Part shown: positions 15,891-23,914 of the stretch, piece after piece
Position numbering within the stretch: the first letter of the stretch is position 1
Layout: each line of letters opens with the position of its first letter
NCBI GenBank assembly: GCA_016200965.1
Contig: JACQDT010000006.1
Coordinates: 1-49,351, forward strand
Origin: Candidatus Azambacteria bacterium
GTDB lineage: Bacteria > Patescibacteriota > Minisyncoccia > GWC2-36-17 > WO2-46-25
DNA length: 49,351 bases
Reading direction: 5' to 3'
Notes under the pieces: model-generated
Databases searched by the model: none
What the model was told of the DNA's origin: nothing
What the model saw: only the letters and a program-made list of their open reading frames with translations
Position numbers and translations under genes: made by a program

Positions 15891-16775
15891 CTGTAAGAAT
15901 ACCTCGCGTTGTTCACACTTTAGCATTCTTGCGATAAAGTGGGAACAATATGAAGATTCACAAATCTACACGGCTTCTTCCAGCCCAACGGAAGGAAATA
16001 GCCGCCAGGTACTTTCAAAAAGGGGTTCGCATAGCTACGCTGTCCCGTGACTACCGGGTCAGTCGTAACAGCATCTACAACATACTCAATCGTGCCCGTA
16101 GCAATGACTTTAGCATCCATCCAAGCACGAACAAGCGGTACCGGTGCTTGGCATACGGGCTGAAGCGTCTGGCTAAGGTGGAAGCGGAGCTGGAACGCAG
16201 ACTCAAGCTTCAAGCCAAACGCTACAACAAGAGCTACCCGGGAGCAATGCTCCACTCGGATACCGCTCTGCTGCCCATCCTTGACGGAGAGACGGCCCTT
16301 GCCAAGCGAGAGACGCTCTACGTAGCGATTGATGACTTTTCAAGAGAGCTGTATGCGGCTATCACCCCGGATCGTACCCAGTATGCCTCGGCTTCATTTC
16401 TGAAGCAGGTTCTCGAGGAATGCCCTTACACCATTGAGTGGTACACTGATAACGGGACAGAGTACAAGGGCAATCCCAAAGAGCACGAATTCATGAAGCT
16501 GTGCGCCGAGCATGGTATCAAACAGTCCCATACGAGGCCCAAGACACCCAGAACGAACGGCAAGGCAGAACGAGTGATCAAGACCTTGAAGCAGATGTGG
16601 CATGAGAAGACCCGCTTCAAAAGCAGAGCGCACCGCAAGCAGGAATTGGTAAGGTTCGTAAACTACTACAACACCGTCAAGCCACACAAAGGAATCAACA
16701 ACCTAACACCCATGGAACAATTAATTAACTACTTTTATCCACAAAAACTGTGAACAACGCGGTTAAATCTTACAG
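15891..16775 (+). mobile_element. IS481-like insertion sequence
   Basis: 885 bp bounded by inverted repeats: left 15891-15917 (C plus TGTAAGAATACCTCGCG and on to TTGTTCACA), right 16749-16775, about 22 of 26 identical. One transposase gene fills it. No clear target duplication is seen. Its right end coincides with the first base of a truncated serine recombinase, so insertion or a later deletion at this edge removed most of that gene. Confidence 0.8.
15950..16753 (+). CDS. IS481-like DDE transposase
   Basis: 267 residues. The N-terminus (about 10-50) is a helix-turn-helix with LSRDYRVSRNSIYNILNRA. The rve integrase core carries D104 (MLHSDTA), D167 (WYTDNGTEY) and E207 (NGKAERVIKTLKQMW) as the DDE triad. 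PHKGINNLTPMEQL near the C-terminus is the usual closing motif of IS481/IS3 transposases. The length is slightly short but complete, with start and stop well inside the inverted repeats. It is read against the adjoining island genes. The element is likely functional or recently so because the frame is intact. Confidence 0.88.
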   Translation: MKIHKSTRLLPAQRKEIAARYFQKGVRIATLSRDYRVSRNSIYNILNRARSNDFSIHPSTNKRYRCLAYGLKRLAKVEAELERRLKLQAKRYNKSYPGAMLHSDTALLPILDGETALAKRETLYVAIDDFSRELYAAITPDRTQYASASFLKQVLEECPYTIEWYTDNGTEYKGNPKEHEFMKLCAEHGIKQSHTRPKTPRTNGKAERVIKTLKQMWHEKTRFKSRAHRKQELVRFVNYYNTVKPHKGINNLTPMEQLINYFYPQKL

Positions 16776-17129
16776 CTTATCACTACCAAAACAGACCTCC
16801 AGCGAAGGAAGTCCGATTTTGGGCGAAAGGGAAACAATTGGATCGAACCCTTGCGCGAATGGATTTTAACCGCTCACCACGCGGAAAAACTGGCTTCGTC
16901 CAACGAATTTGATGAAATCAAATCGTTGGTGGAAAAAATTGGAACGAACCGCCGCCTGTTTGCCAAACGAGTCCTCGTCGGGCTTCGCCCGCCGTTTGAT
17001 TTAATCGCCAAACGGAAGGCTTTTTGCGAAGCGAGACCCGCCGAAGGCGGGGCGAGCGAGCAATCATCTCGTCCTGAAAAATCGTTAAGTTTTGATTGGT
17101 CGGGGCACCCGGATTCGAACCGGGATTAA
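16776..17129 (+). pseudogene. C-terminal remnant of a large serine recombinase
   Basis: The frame from the IS edge reads DFGRKGNNWIEPLREWILTA, then AEKLASSNEFDEIKSLVEKIG and PPFDLIAKRKAF. This aligns with the end of the intact serine recombinase at 29438-31048 (DFEQKGLSWLEPAREFVLSL, AENLLAENDYPKMTTFLKNIG). The catalytic and DNA-binding parts are missing, cut at the IS end. The frame ends with WSGHPDSNRD, encoded by the antisense of tRNA-Pro, and stops at 17127-17129 inside the tRNA. It therefore shows a recombinase gene that was integrated against the 3' end of tRNA-Pro. It is probably the integrase of the AT-rich island, now destroyed. Confidence 0.75.
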
Positions 17130-17171
17130 ATCCTCCCAAAGGACTCGTGCTAGCCGTTGCACTATGCCCCG
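17097..17171 (-). tRNA. tRNA-Pro (anticodon TGG)
   Basis: The minus strand gives acceptor CGGGGCA, anticodon loop TTTGGGA with TGG, T-arm GGTTCGAATCC and an encoded CCA. Its 3' end is the junction with the serine recombinase remnant. Confidence 0.93.
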
Positions 17172-17248
17172 ATAAAAACTTTGCGAAGAGCATCCGCTTT
17201 GTGGATAATAATGCATTACGTTTCCATTCGCAAGGAACGGTGAAAATA

Positions 17249-17257
17249 TGGTATACT
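17249..17257 (+). promoter_or_regulatory. Extended -10 promoter of the histidine kinase gene
   Basis: TGGTATACT, ending seven bases before the ATG at 17265. The transcript would be leaderless or nearly so, and no ribosome binding site is present. Confidence 0.55.
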
Positions 17258-17264
17258 GCGCCAT

Positions 17265-18212
17265 ATGAGTTTTCTTGATAAATTGAATTTGGCGAAGCAA
17301 TGCAAGGAGGAATTCAACGTGCCGGTGCGCAAGTGCCCCATTTTCCTTTTTGTGCTCATGGGAGTCATTGTCATCACTTCTGTCCTCACTTCGTATGTGG
17401 TCGCCATTAATTACAGTTCCGACCCGGAAATTGGAGCGCTGACCTCGCTTGTTACTGCAGGGATCATTTTGGTGCTTGGCTATATTATCATTCAAAGCTT
17501 CACACGGGTGGTAGAAGTGGATCGGCTGAAATCACAATTTTTAAACATCATTTCGCATCAATTGCTTACGCCGCTCACGTCGCTGAAGTGGTCGGTGAAT
17601 ATGATGGAAAGCGAAACGATCAAGCCGGACAAGGAAAAGCTGGAGGAAGTATTTGAGATGATCAAAGAAAATAGCAACAAGATGATCCACATCGTCAATT
17701 CGCTCATTGATGTGTCGCGCATAGAGTCGGGGAAGGTGCGCATTACTCCGCAGGCGATGGATATCGCGAAGGTCGTCCGGGAGGCAATCGTGTTGCGTAA
17801 AGGCGATCTTGAATCGCGGGGGCATACGATGGAATTCAAGGAAGAACGCAATGTGCCGCAGGTGTACGGCGATCCGGTGAGGATGAGGACGGCGATAGAG
17901 AGCTTGATTGATAACGCCATAAAATACAGCACACCGCATTCCGTCATTTTTGTTGCGTTGTGGAAGGAAGGGGACAGCGTGTTGTTTGAAATCAAAGATA
18001 CGGGGGTGGGGATACCGAAAAAGGAGCACAAACATGTGTTCGGCAAGTTTTTCCGGTCCGCAAAGGACATATCATTGCAAACAAAAGGTCTGGGGGTTGG
18101 TTTATTTTTAGTGAAATTTATTATTGAGGCCTCAGGAGGAAAAGTTGATTTTGAATCGCAGGAAGGCGTCGGTTCAAAATTCTGGTTTTCTCTTCCGGTG
18201 TACAAAACATAA
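17265..18212 (+). CDS. Membrane sensor histidine kinase
   Basis: 315 residues. Two membrane segments (about 26-48 and 57-79) have only a few residues between them, so there is no real extracytoplasmic sensor domain. The HisKA domain has ISHQLLTPLTSLKW with H98 as phosphorylation site. The HATPase part shows ESLIDNAIKYS (N box), DTGVGIPKKE (G1) and TKGLGVGLFLVKF (G2). It lies directly upstream of a response regulator and the pilus assembly ATPase, so it probably controls pilus synthesis or activity. The transcript appears to start at or near the ATG. Confidence 0.9.
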   Translation: MSFLDKLNLAKQCKEEFNVPVRKCPIFLFVLMGVIVITSVLTSYVVAINYSSDPEIGALTSLVTAGIILVLGYIIIQSFTRVVEVDRLKSQFLNIISHQLLTPLTSLKWSVNMMESETIKPDKEKLEEVFEMIKENSNKMIHIVNSLIDVSRIESGKVRITPQAMDIAKVVREAIVLRKGDLESRGHTMEFKEERNVPQVYGDPVRMRTAIESLIDNAIKYSTPHSVIFVALWKEGDSVLFEIKDTGVGIPKKEHKHVFGKFFRSAKDISLQTKGLGVGLFLVKFIIEASGGKVDFESQEGVGSKFWFSLPVYKT

Positions 18213-18216
18213 ATAT

Positions 18217-18585
18217 ATGACAAAGGTCTTATTCATAGAAGATGAGACGACTTTGCAGAAAACGCTCAGCGAGATTTTAAAGAGCTCCGGGTTCTCGGTC
18301 CAAAACGCGTACGACGGTGAAGCCGGGCTTGCGCTTGCCAAAAAGAGCCGCCCAAACATCATCTTACTCGATCTTATCCTGCCGAAAATGGACGGATTTG
18401 CTGTGCTCGCCGAACTGAAAAAGGACGAGCAGTTGAAAGATACGCCCGTCATCGTGCTGACCAATCTTGAAGCGGTGGAGGATGTGGAAAAGGTGATCGC
18501 GTTGGGGGCGACCACGTATCTGGTCAAGGCGAACTACGACCTTCCCGAAATTGTCGCGAAAATAAAAGAAATTCTCGGAAAATAA
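18217..18585 (+). CDS. Single-domain response regulator
   Basis: 122 residues from the ATG at 18217; the open frame continues upstream through the kinase gene but is not real there. A receiver domain only: acidic pocket FIEDE, phospho-acceptor D52 in ILLDLILP, and conserved K in TYLVKANYD. There is no DNA-binding output, so it acts by protein contact, CheY-like, possibly on PilB encoded 12 bases downstream. Four bases separate it from the kinase stop, so the two are co-transcribed. Confidence 0.85.
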   Translation: MTKVLFIEDETTLQKTLSEILKSSGFSVQNAYDGEAGLALAKKSRPNIILLDLILPKMDGFAVLAELKKDEQLKDTPVIVLTNLEAVEDVEKVIALGATTYLVKANYDLPEIVAKIKEILGK

Positions 18586-18597
18586 CCATTTTGCAAG

Positions 18598-20394
18598 ATG
18601 AGAGTGGAACCGCAACAACTGATCGCGTTTCTGCTTGACGCTGGCCTCGCAAAGAAGGAGCAACTTGACGTCGCCCAGAAGGAAGCCGATCGTTCCGGCG
18701 CAAAATTGGAAACGGTGCTTATCGGCAAAAAGATCGTTTCCGAAGAACAGGTGATCAAACTCAAAGCGTATATTCTCGGCATTCCATTCGTCAATTTAGA
18801 GAAAGACACTATTTTATTGGAAACACTCCAAATCATTCCCGAGCCCATCGCGAAAAAATACAGCATTGTCGCGTTCCGGAAGCACGGTTTGGATCTGGAG
18901 GTCGCCATGACCGACCCGGAAGACATTCAAACGATAGAATTTATCCGCAAGAAAGCGAACCTGAACATCCTGCCGCGCCTTACCAATTCCGCAAGCATCG
19001 CCGCGGTGCTCAAACAGTATCAGCAAAGCATGGAGGAAGAATTCAGCGAGCTGTTTGGAGCGCAAAAAGAAGCCGGTGAAGAAGCGAAAGAACTTGATTC
19101 GCTTGAAGGTAAAATCGTGAGTGTTCCCGCGCAAGAGGAAGAAGGCGGGCAACCCAAGGCGGCTGAGCTCGCCAAAGCCGCGGAAGACCTCCCCGTGATC
19201 AAAATCGTGGATTCTCTCTTTCATCACGCGATTATTCAAAGCGCGTCCGACATTCACATAGAACCGACGGAAAAAGAAGTGATCGTGCGATACCGCATAG
19301 ACGGCATTTTGCACGACGCGATGACCCTGCCCAAAAAGCTTCAGCAGGGCATTGTGGCGCGGATAAAAGTGCTTTCCAATTTACGCCTTGATGAGCACCG
19401 TTTGCCGCAAGACGGCCGCTTTAAGCTGGAAGCGACGGAATTCAAGATTTCATTCCGCGTATCCATCATTCCCGTGTACGACGGTGAAAAAATCGTGATG
19501 CGCTTGTTGCGCGAAGAAGGTCACACGAATAATCTCGAGGGGCTGGGTATTCACGGCGAGACGCTTGAGCGGGTGATGCGGGCCATACATAAACCAAGCG
19601 GAATGTTTCTGGCGACGGGTCCCACCGGGTCCGGCAAAACCACAACGCTCTACACCGCGCTTGAAATTGTGAATACGCCGGAAGTGAATATTTCTACTGT
19701 TGAAGATCCGATTGAATACCGCATGCCGCGGGTAAATCAAACGCAGGTGAAGCCGCAGATCGGGCTGACGTTCGCGGCCGGTCTGCGCTCACTTCTTCGC
19801 CAAGATCCCAACGTGCTTATGGTCGGAGAAATTCGCGATATTGAGACAGCGTCGCTTGCCGTAAACGCCGCGCTTACCGGTCATCTGGTTTTTTCCACGC
19901 TGCATACCAATTCCGCCGCGGGCGCCCTCCCGCGCCTTATTGACATGCAGGTGGAGCCGTTTCTCATCGCGTCCACTGTCAACGCCATTTTAGCCCAACG
20001 GCTTGTGCGTAAGTTGTGTCCCGAAAAAGAAAAATACACGCTCACCAAAGATCAGATAAAAAACCTTGGTCAGGTTTTTAACCTTGATGAGATTCTCAAG
20101 AAGATGAAAGAGGAAAAAGCGGTCGCGCCGTCGGCGACGTGGGACACCATCGCCTTTTTCAAACCGAAAGCGTCCAAAGAAAGTCCGTCGGGATACAAAG
20201 GCCGTGTAGGTATCTACGAGGTGATCGAGGTATCCGAAAAAGTAAGAGATCTCATTTTAAAAAAAGCGCCGTTCACGGATATTGAGAAAACTGCGCGCGC
20301 GGAAGGGATGATGACCATGACGGAAGACAGTTTTGTGAAGGCGGCGCAGGGATATACGTCCATTGAGGAAATAATAAGGGTCACCAAGGAATAA
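18598..20394 (+). CDS. pilB: Type IV pilus assembly ATPase PilB
   Basis: 598 residues. Residues 1-150 form an MshEN/T2SSE N-terminal region (LDVAQKEADRSGAKLETVLI). The ATPase core has IEPTEKEVIVRYRIDGIL, Walker A GPTGSGKTTTLY (about 341-352), the Asp box and Walker B VLMVGEIRDIETA (about 405-417), and the His-box HLVFSTLHTN. The tetracysteine zinc motif common in PilB is not present; only one Cys (KLCPEKE) is left. It powers pilin extrusion as a cytoplasmic hexamer docked to PilC. It is followed by pilC after a 65-base spacer holding heptamer repeats. Confidence 0.95.
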   Translation: MRVEPQQLIAFLLDAGLAKKEQLDVAQKEADRSGAKLETVLIGKKIVSEEQVIKLKAYILGIPFVNLEKDTILLETLQIIPEPIAKKYSIVAFRKHGLDLEVAMTDPEDIQTIEFIRKKANLNILPRLTNSASIAAVLKQYQQSMEEEFSELFGAQKEAGEEAKELDSLEGKIVSVPAQEEEGGQPKAAELAKAAEDLPVIKIVDSLFHHAIIQSASDIHIEPTEKEVIVRYRIDGILHDAMTLPKKLQQGIVARIKVLSNLRLDEHRLPQDGRFKLEATEFKISFRVSIIPVYDGEKIVMRLLREEGHTNNLEGLGIHGETLERVMRAIHKPSGMFLATGPTGSGKTTTLYTALEIVNTPEVNISTVEDPIEYRMPRVNQTQVKPQIGLTFAAGLRSLLRQDPNVLMVGEIRDIETASLAVNAALTGHLVFSTLHTNSAAGALPRLIDMQVEPFLIASTVNAILAQRLVRKLCPEKEKYTLTKDQIKNLGQVFNLDEILKKMKEEKAVAPSATWDTIAFFKPKASKESPSGYKGRVGIYEVIEVSEKVRDLILKKAPFTDIEKTARAEGMMTMTEDSFVKAAQGYTSIEEIIRVTKE

Positions 20395-20459
20395 CATTTA
20401 ACAACTGACATTTAACATTTGACTGTCAAAGGTCACTTGTCAAATGTCAAATGTAGTCA
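20395..20459. repeat. Heptamer-repeat hairpin between pilB and pilC
   Basis: Near-repeats of seven bases (CATTTAA, CATTTGA) on the left and GTCAAAT GTCAAAT on the right pair as a 16-bp stem: 20408-20423 with 20439-20454, one mismatch. There is no T-run, so it is not a terminator. The pilC ATG follows six bases later. Confidence 0.6.
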
Positions 20460-21680
20460 ATGCCCACATTCACGTATACGGCAAAATCAATAGACGGGAA
20501 GGTACAGTCAGGGACTAAAGACGCGAACAACCGCGAGGAATTAGCGCATGTACTCAGAGGACAAGGGTATTTGCTTACCACGGTACAGGAGGAAGTGGAA
20601 GGAAGCGCAGTGGGAAAATTATTTGAACGAATGCGGGGATTCAAAGGCGTCGCGCTCGTGGATAAAATCATGTTTACCCGCAACCTTGCGGTGATGATCG
20701 GCGCCGGCCTCGCGTTGAACCGCGCGTTATCGGTGCTTCAAGAACAGGTAGAGAACAATACATTCAAAGTGATGATCGGAGATATAGCTCATGGTGTGCA
20801 GGGAGGGAGGCCATTTTCCGAATGCATTGAAAAGCATCCCTCCGCGTTTTCAGAACTCTATGTGAATATGGTGCGTATCGGAGAAACCGCGGGGAATTTG
20901 GAGCAGGTGCTGAATGGACTTGCGGATCAAATGAAAAAAGATCACGATATTATTTCGCGCGTGAAAGGCGCGCTCATGTACCCCGCGGTAATTTTTGTGG
21001 TGATGCTTATCGTGGGGTATTTGATGATGGTACTCGTGGTGCCTAAACTCGCCGACACGTTCCGCGATATCGGGGCGGAACTTCCCGCGTCAACGAAGTT
21101 TTTGATTTTACTTTCCGACATCATGCTGAATTACTGGTATGTGGCGATTGCGGGGGTGATCGGTTGTGTATGGGGACTTCGTTTCGCGTTGAAAACCGAA
21201 GGAGGAAAACGCGGATTTGACGCCGTGGTGCTGAAAATGCCGGTCATCAAGGGTCTTTCAAAGAAAATGAATTCGGCGCGCATGTGCCGTACACTCGGCA
21301 TTTTAGTTGACTCCGGCGTGCCCATTGTCAAAGCGCTTGATATTTTATCCCACACGCTTTCCAACCATTTTTTTTCCGAATCGCTTTCTCGCGCATCAGC
21401 GGAGATACAAAAGGGAAAGTCGTTGTATGAATCGCTGAAGTCCTACCGCACGCTGTATCCGCCGCTGGTCACGCAAATGATCGCGGTCGGCGAAGAAACG
21501 GGAAGTTTGACGAAGGTACTGTCAAAGCTCGCCGATTTTTACGAGGACGAGGTAAACAACGCCACGAAAAATCTCTCCACCATTATTGAACCGGTGATGA
21601 TGGTGATTATCGGCGCCGGCGTTGGTTTTTTCGCGCTCTCCATGATCACGCCGATGTACTCGGTGCTGGATAATATATAA
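20460..21680 (+). CDS. pilC: Type IV pilus inner-membrane protein PilC
   Basis: 406 residues, the usual length. Two T2SSF domains can be read: the first around FTRNLAVMIGAGLALNRALS and NMVRIGETAGNLEQVLNGLA, the second around RMCRTLGILVDSGVPIVKAL and MIAVGEETGSLTKVLSKLAD. Hydrophobic segments fall near residues 170-195, 220-240 and 375-398. The protein forms the platform that receives pilins and couples PilB ATP hydrolysis to assembly. The ribosome binding site is not obvious because the leader is made of heptamer repeats. A second, shorter PilC homologue lies at 36109. Confidence 0.93.
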   Translation: MPTFTYTAKSIDGKVQSGTKDANNREELAHVLRGQGYLLTTVQEEVEGSAVGKLFERMRGFKGVALVDKIMFTRNLAVMIGAGLALNRALSVLQEQVENNTFKVMIGDIAHGVQGGRPFSECIEKHPSAFSELYVNMVRIGETAGNLEQVLNGLADQMKKDHDIISRVKGALMYPAVIFVVMLIVGYLMMVLVVPKLADTFRDIGAELPASTKFLILLSDIMLNYWYVAIAGVIGCVWGLRFALKTEGGKRGFDAVVLKMPVIKGLSKKMNSARMCRTLGILVDSGVPIVKALDILSHTLSNHFFSESLSRASAEIQKGKSLYESLKSYRTLYPPLVTQMIAVGEETGSLTKVLSKLADFYEDEVNNATKNLSTIIEPVMMVIIGAGVGFFALSMITPMYSVLDNI

Positions 21681-21681
21681 C

Positions 21682-21758
21682 GTGAAACTTGAAACCTAAA
21701 GCATGAAACATAAAACAGAAAATAAAAAAACGCTTCACGCTTCACGCTTCACGCTTCA
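21682..21758. repeat. Heptamer repeat arrays around the first pseudopilin start
   Basis: Five degenerate heptamers of the GTGAAAC/ATGAAAC kind (21682-21716) are followed by four perfect CGCTTCA copies (21731-21758). The second array is roughly the inverse complement of the first. The pilin ATG at 21703 and much of its leader peptide lie within these repeats. Confidence 0.65.
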
Positions 21759-22596
21759 TGAGAAGGGTTTCACTCTCGTAGAGTTGCTGGTTTCAATCGC
21801 TGTGGTGGCGACGATAAGCGCGTCGCTTTTTGTCGGATACGGCACCGCTTCGCGTAATTTTGATCTCAAGACTAACGCGTTTAAATCGCTTGACGTGTTG
21901 AATCTCGCGCGCACGCGGACGGCCGCGTCTTTAGGGGCTTCAAGCTACGGCGTTCATTTTGAACAGACGCAGTATGTCCTTTTCAAAGGCATAACGTACA
22001 CCGTCGGAGATCCCAACAATATTGTGTATGCGCTTTCCCCGACGGTGGAAATCGCGAACATATCGCTTGCGGGAGGAGGAGTTGATGCGGTATTTGATCG
22101 CATCACGGGGAAGACACCGCAGTCAGGCACGTTTCAGATGCGTTTGGTAAGCGATACTTCCAAATTAAGGACGATTCAAATTCTCGCCTCGGGCAGGTCG
22201 GATATTACGGAAAGTGCGCTCGATCCCTCGGGTACGCGTTTGTTCGACACGAGGCATGTGCATTTCACGTATGGACAGAGTATCGCATCGGTGGCAAATC
22301 TAGTACTTACTTTTCCTAATGACTCCGTAACGCAGAACGTTACTTTTTCCACATACTACAGCGGCGGCGTGTTTGATTGGTCGGGGACGGTCACCGTGAA
22401 CGGGTCCGCGCAGGTATTGCGCGTGCATACGCACGCCACAAGCGGCTCGTCCGCTGATTTTTCCGTGACGCGCGATTTGCGGTATAATAATAAAGCGCTC
22501 AACATTTCTTTGGATACGGTGAGCATGGTGAATTATGCAGCCGACGGAACAGTAAGCGCCGGTCCCATATGGATATCCAATCTGCAAGCACAATGA
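21703..22596 (+). CDS. Type IV pseudopilin (prepilin-like, GspH/FimT-like)
   Basis: 297 residues. The prepilin peptidase site is HEKG/FTLVELLVSIAVV, with Glu at +5 of the mature form and a hydrophobic helix of about 20 residues. The positively charged leader of about 22 residues includes TLHASRFTLH, which is encoded by CGCTTCA heptamers. The C-terminal part is a beta-rich head with no cysteine pair. It is the first of three minor pilins in a row. It overlaps the next gene by 4 bases (ATGA). Role: minor pilin initiating assembly or forming the tip. Confidence 0.85.
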   Translation: MKHKTENKKTLHASRFTLHEKGFTLVELLVSIAVVATISASLFVGYGTASRNFDLKTNAFKSLDVLNLARTRTAASLGASSYGVHFEQTQYVLFKGITYTVGDPNNIVYALSPTVEIANISLAGGGVDAVFDRITGKTPQSGTFQMRLVSDTSKLRTIQILASGRSDITESALDPSGTRLFDTRHVHFTYGQSIASVANLVLTFPNDSVTQNVTFSTYYSGGVFDWSGTVTVNGSAQVLRVHTHATSGSSADFSVTRDLRYNNKALNISLDTVSMVNYAADGTVSAGPIWISNLQAQ

Positions 22597-23072
22597 GACA
22601 TGTTTTTCAAAAAGGAATCGGGTTGATTGAAATCGTCATCGCGATCTTCGTGATTTCCGTATCCCTTTTTGCCGTGATACAGCTTTCGGTGTTTGCGCTT
22701 AAAGCCACGGCTGATCGCAACGACAAAGCAAAGGCGGTGGTGTTCGCCCAAGAGGGCATGGAAGCGGTACGCAACATACGCGACGGGAGCTGGACGAACA
22801 ACATCGCGACGCTCACGTTCGGAGCGACGTATTATCTTACCGTTTCGGGAAGCCAGTGGGCGCTCACGCAGACCAATCCCGGGGCGCTTGACGGAAAATT
22901 TACGCGTACCATCATGATCGCCAATGTGTCCCGCGATATCAACAGCAATATTGTCAGCGCGGGAGGCACCGATGACGCATCCACGAAAAAGGTTACGGTC
23001 ACCGTGTCGTGGAGCACGCCGGCAAAGAGCGTTCAGCTGGTCGCGTACCTTATGAATATTTTGAAAAATTAG
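22593..23072 (+). CDS. Type IV pseudopilin (PilV-like)
   Basis: 159 residues from the ATG at 22593, chosen because it overlaps the previous stop (ATGA) and leaves a short leader, MRHVFQKG, before the cleavage site G/IGLIEIVIAIFVISVSLF. Glu5 is present. QEGMEAVRNIRDGSW (about 50-64) is the usual PilV-type alpha-helix continuation. A beta-rich domain completes it. Minor pilin of the cluster; the next gene carries a palindromic insert in its leader. Confidence 0.85.
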   Translation: MRHVFQKGIGLIEIVIAIFVISVSLFAVIQLSVFALKATADRNDKAKAVVFAQEGMEAVRNIRDGSWTNNIATLTFGATYYLTVSGSQWALTQTNPGALDGKFTRTIMIANVSRDINSNIVSAGGTDDASTKKVTVTVSWSTPAKSVQLVAYLMNILKN

Positions 23073-23082
23073 TGGTATACCA

Positions 23083-23913
23083 ATGATTTCAATGCAACCG
23101 CCGAGGGTTTCCCAAAGAAAAACGTCGCGAGGCCGAAGCGGGCAGGGCGCCCTCTGTCCCCGTCCTCTTGTTCAATCCGCCGGCCGCTCCAGCGGCGGCC
23201 TTGCTTGTCTCCGCAACGGCGAGGTTTTGGCAACGCTTCGCGCATTATACCAAAACCACCCAGCTCGCCTGCTCCGAAGATTTCACAAGAGGACGGGGAC
23301 AGAGGGCGAGCGAAGGCTGACGCCGAGCATTGATTTTCTCGCTGGGAAAATCAATGCGTCTTTTCGTGGGAAACTCTCGGCGGTTGTGAAGAGCAGAGGT
23401 TTCACGCTTATTGAAACATTGGTGTATGTCGCGCTCGTAAGTATTGTCGGGGGCGCGCTTACCCTTTTTCTGATTAACAACATGCACGCGTATAGCAAAG
23501 TAGAGGCGCGCCAGAATGTGTTTAATAATGTAAACGATGTGCTTAAACTGATCGCCGACGAAGTGAAATACGCGACAGGCATATATACCCCCACCAGCGC
23601 ATTTGATTCCGACAGCGGCCAGCTTTCTTTAGAAACCGCGCTGAATGCGCCGGCGGGGGAAAACACGACCTACGTGGATTTTTACATTGATAACGGGAGG
23701 ATATATGAAAAGCGCGAAGGCCAAAGTTCCTCTGCTTTGACGTCCGAACGGGTGTTCGTGGAGCGATTGCGGTTTGGGCAAAAGACCGCGACCACTACAC
23801 TGGATTCCATTTCTACCGATGTTCAAGCGCGAATTAACACCGCGAGCGTAAAGTCGGAAGATCAGGCGCGCGTCGCGCTGACATCCAGCGCTTCATTAAG
23901 GGGTGCGTATTAA
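23083..23913 (+). CDS. Type IV pseudopilin with an in-frame palindromic insert in its leader
   Basis: The open frame of 276 residues begins MISM at 23083, then runs about 98 codons through a palindromic element (23095-23386), and only then reaches KSRGFTLIETLVYVALVS, a standard prepilin cleavage site and helix. Excising the element and one flanking TG joins ATGATTTCAATG to AAGAGC, giving MISMKSRG/FTLIETL, a normal leader. An alternative GTG start at 23386 at the element's right edge would give 175 residues. Mature protein is the same in both cases, about 170 residues. Minor pilin of the type IV pilus; whether it is expressed and processed is open. Confidence 0.75.
   Translation: MISMQPPRVSQRKTSRGRSGQGALCPRPLVQSAGRSSGGLACLRNGEVLATLRALYQNHPARLLRRFHKRTGTEGERRLTPSIDFLAGKINASFRGKLSAVVKSRGFTLIETLVYVALVSIVGGALTLFLINNMHAYSKVEARQNVFNNVNDVLKLIADEVKYATGIYTPTSAFDSDSGQLSLETALNAPAGENTTYVDFYIDNGRIYEKREGQSSSALTSERVFVERLRFGQKTATTTLDSISTDVQARINTASVKSEDQARVALTSSASLRGAY
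23095..23386. mobile_element. Palindromic element inserted in a prepilin gene
   Basis: 292 bp, bounded by CAACCGCCGAGGGTTTCCCA and its inverted copy at 23367-23386 (19 of 20), with an inner perfect 24-bp inverted repeat (23148-23171 and 23285-23308). TG flanks both sides and is the likely target duplication. Together, 294 bases are added, a multiple of three, and there is no stop in the reading frame. Comparable to palindromic elements known to insert in genes of Rickettsia, though sequence relation is not implied. Confidence 0.7.
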
Positions 23914-23914
23914 A

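Noticed and set aside
20408-20454. Hairpin between pilB and pilC as an intrinsic terminator
   Set aside because: It is AT-rich with no T-run, and pilC would lose its only transcript. It is made of heptamer repeats.
21731-21758. CGCTTCA heptamers as a CRISPR or origin iteron array
   Set aside because: No spacers, only four copies, and location in a pilin leader. No dnaA or dnaN nearby.
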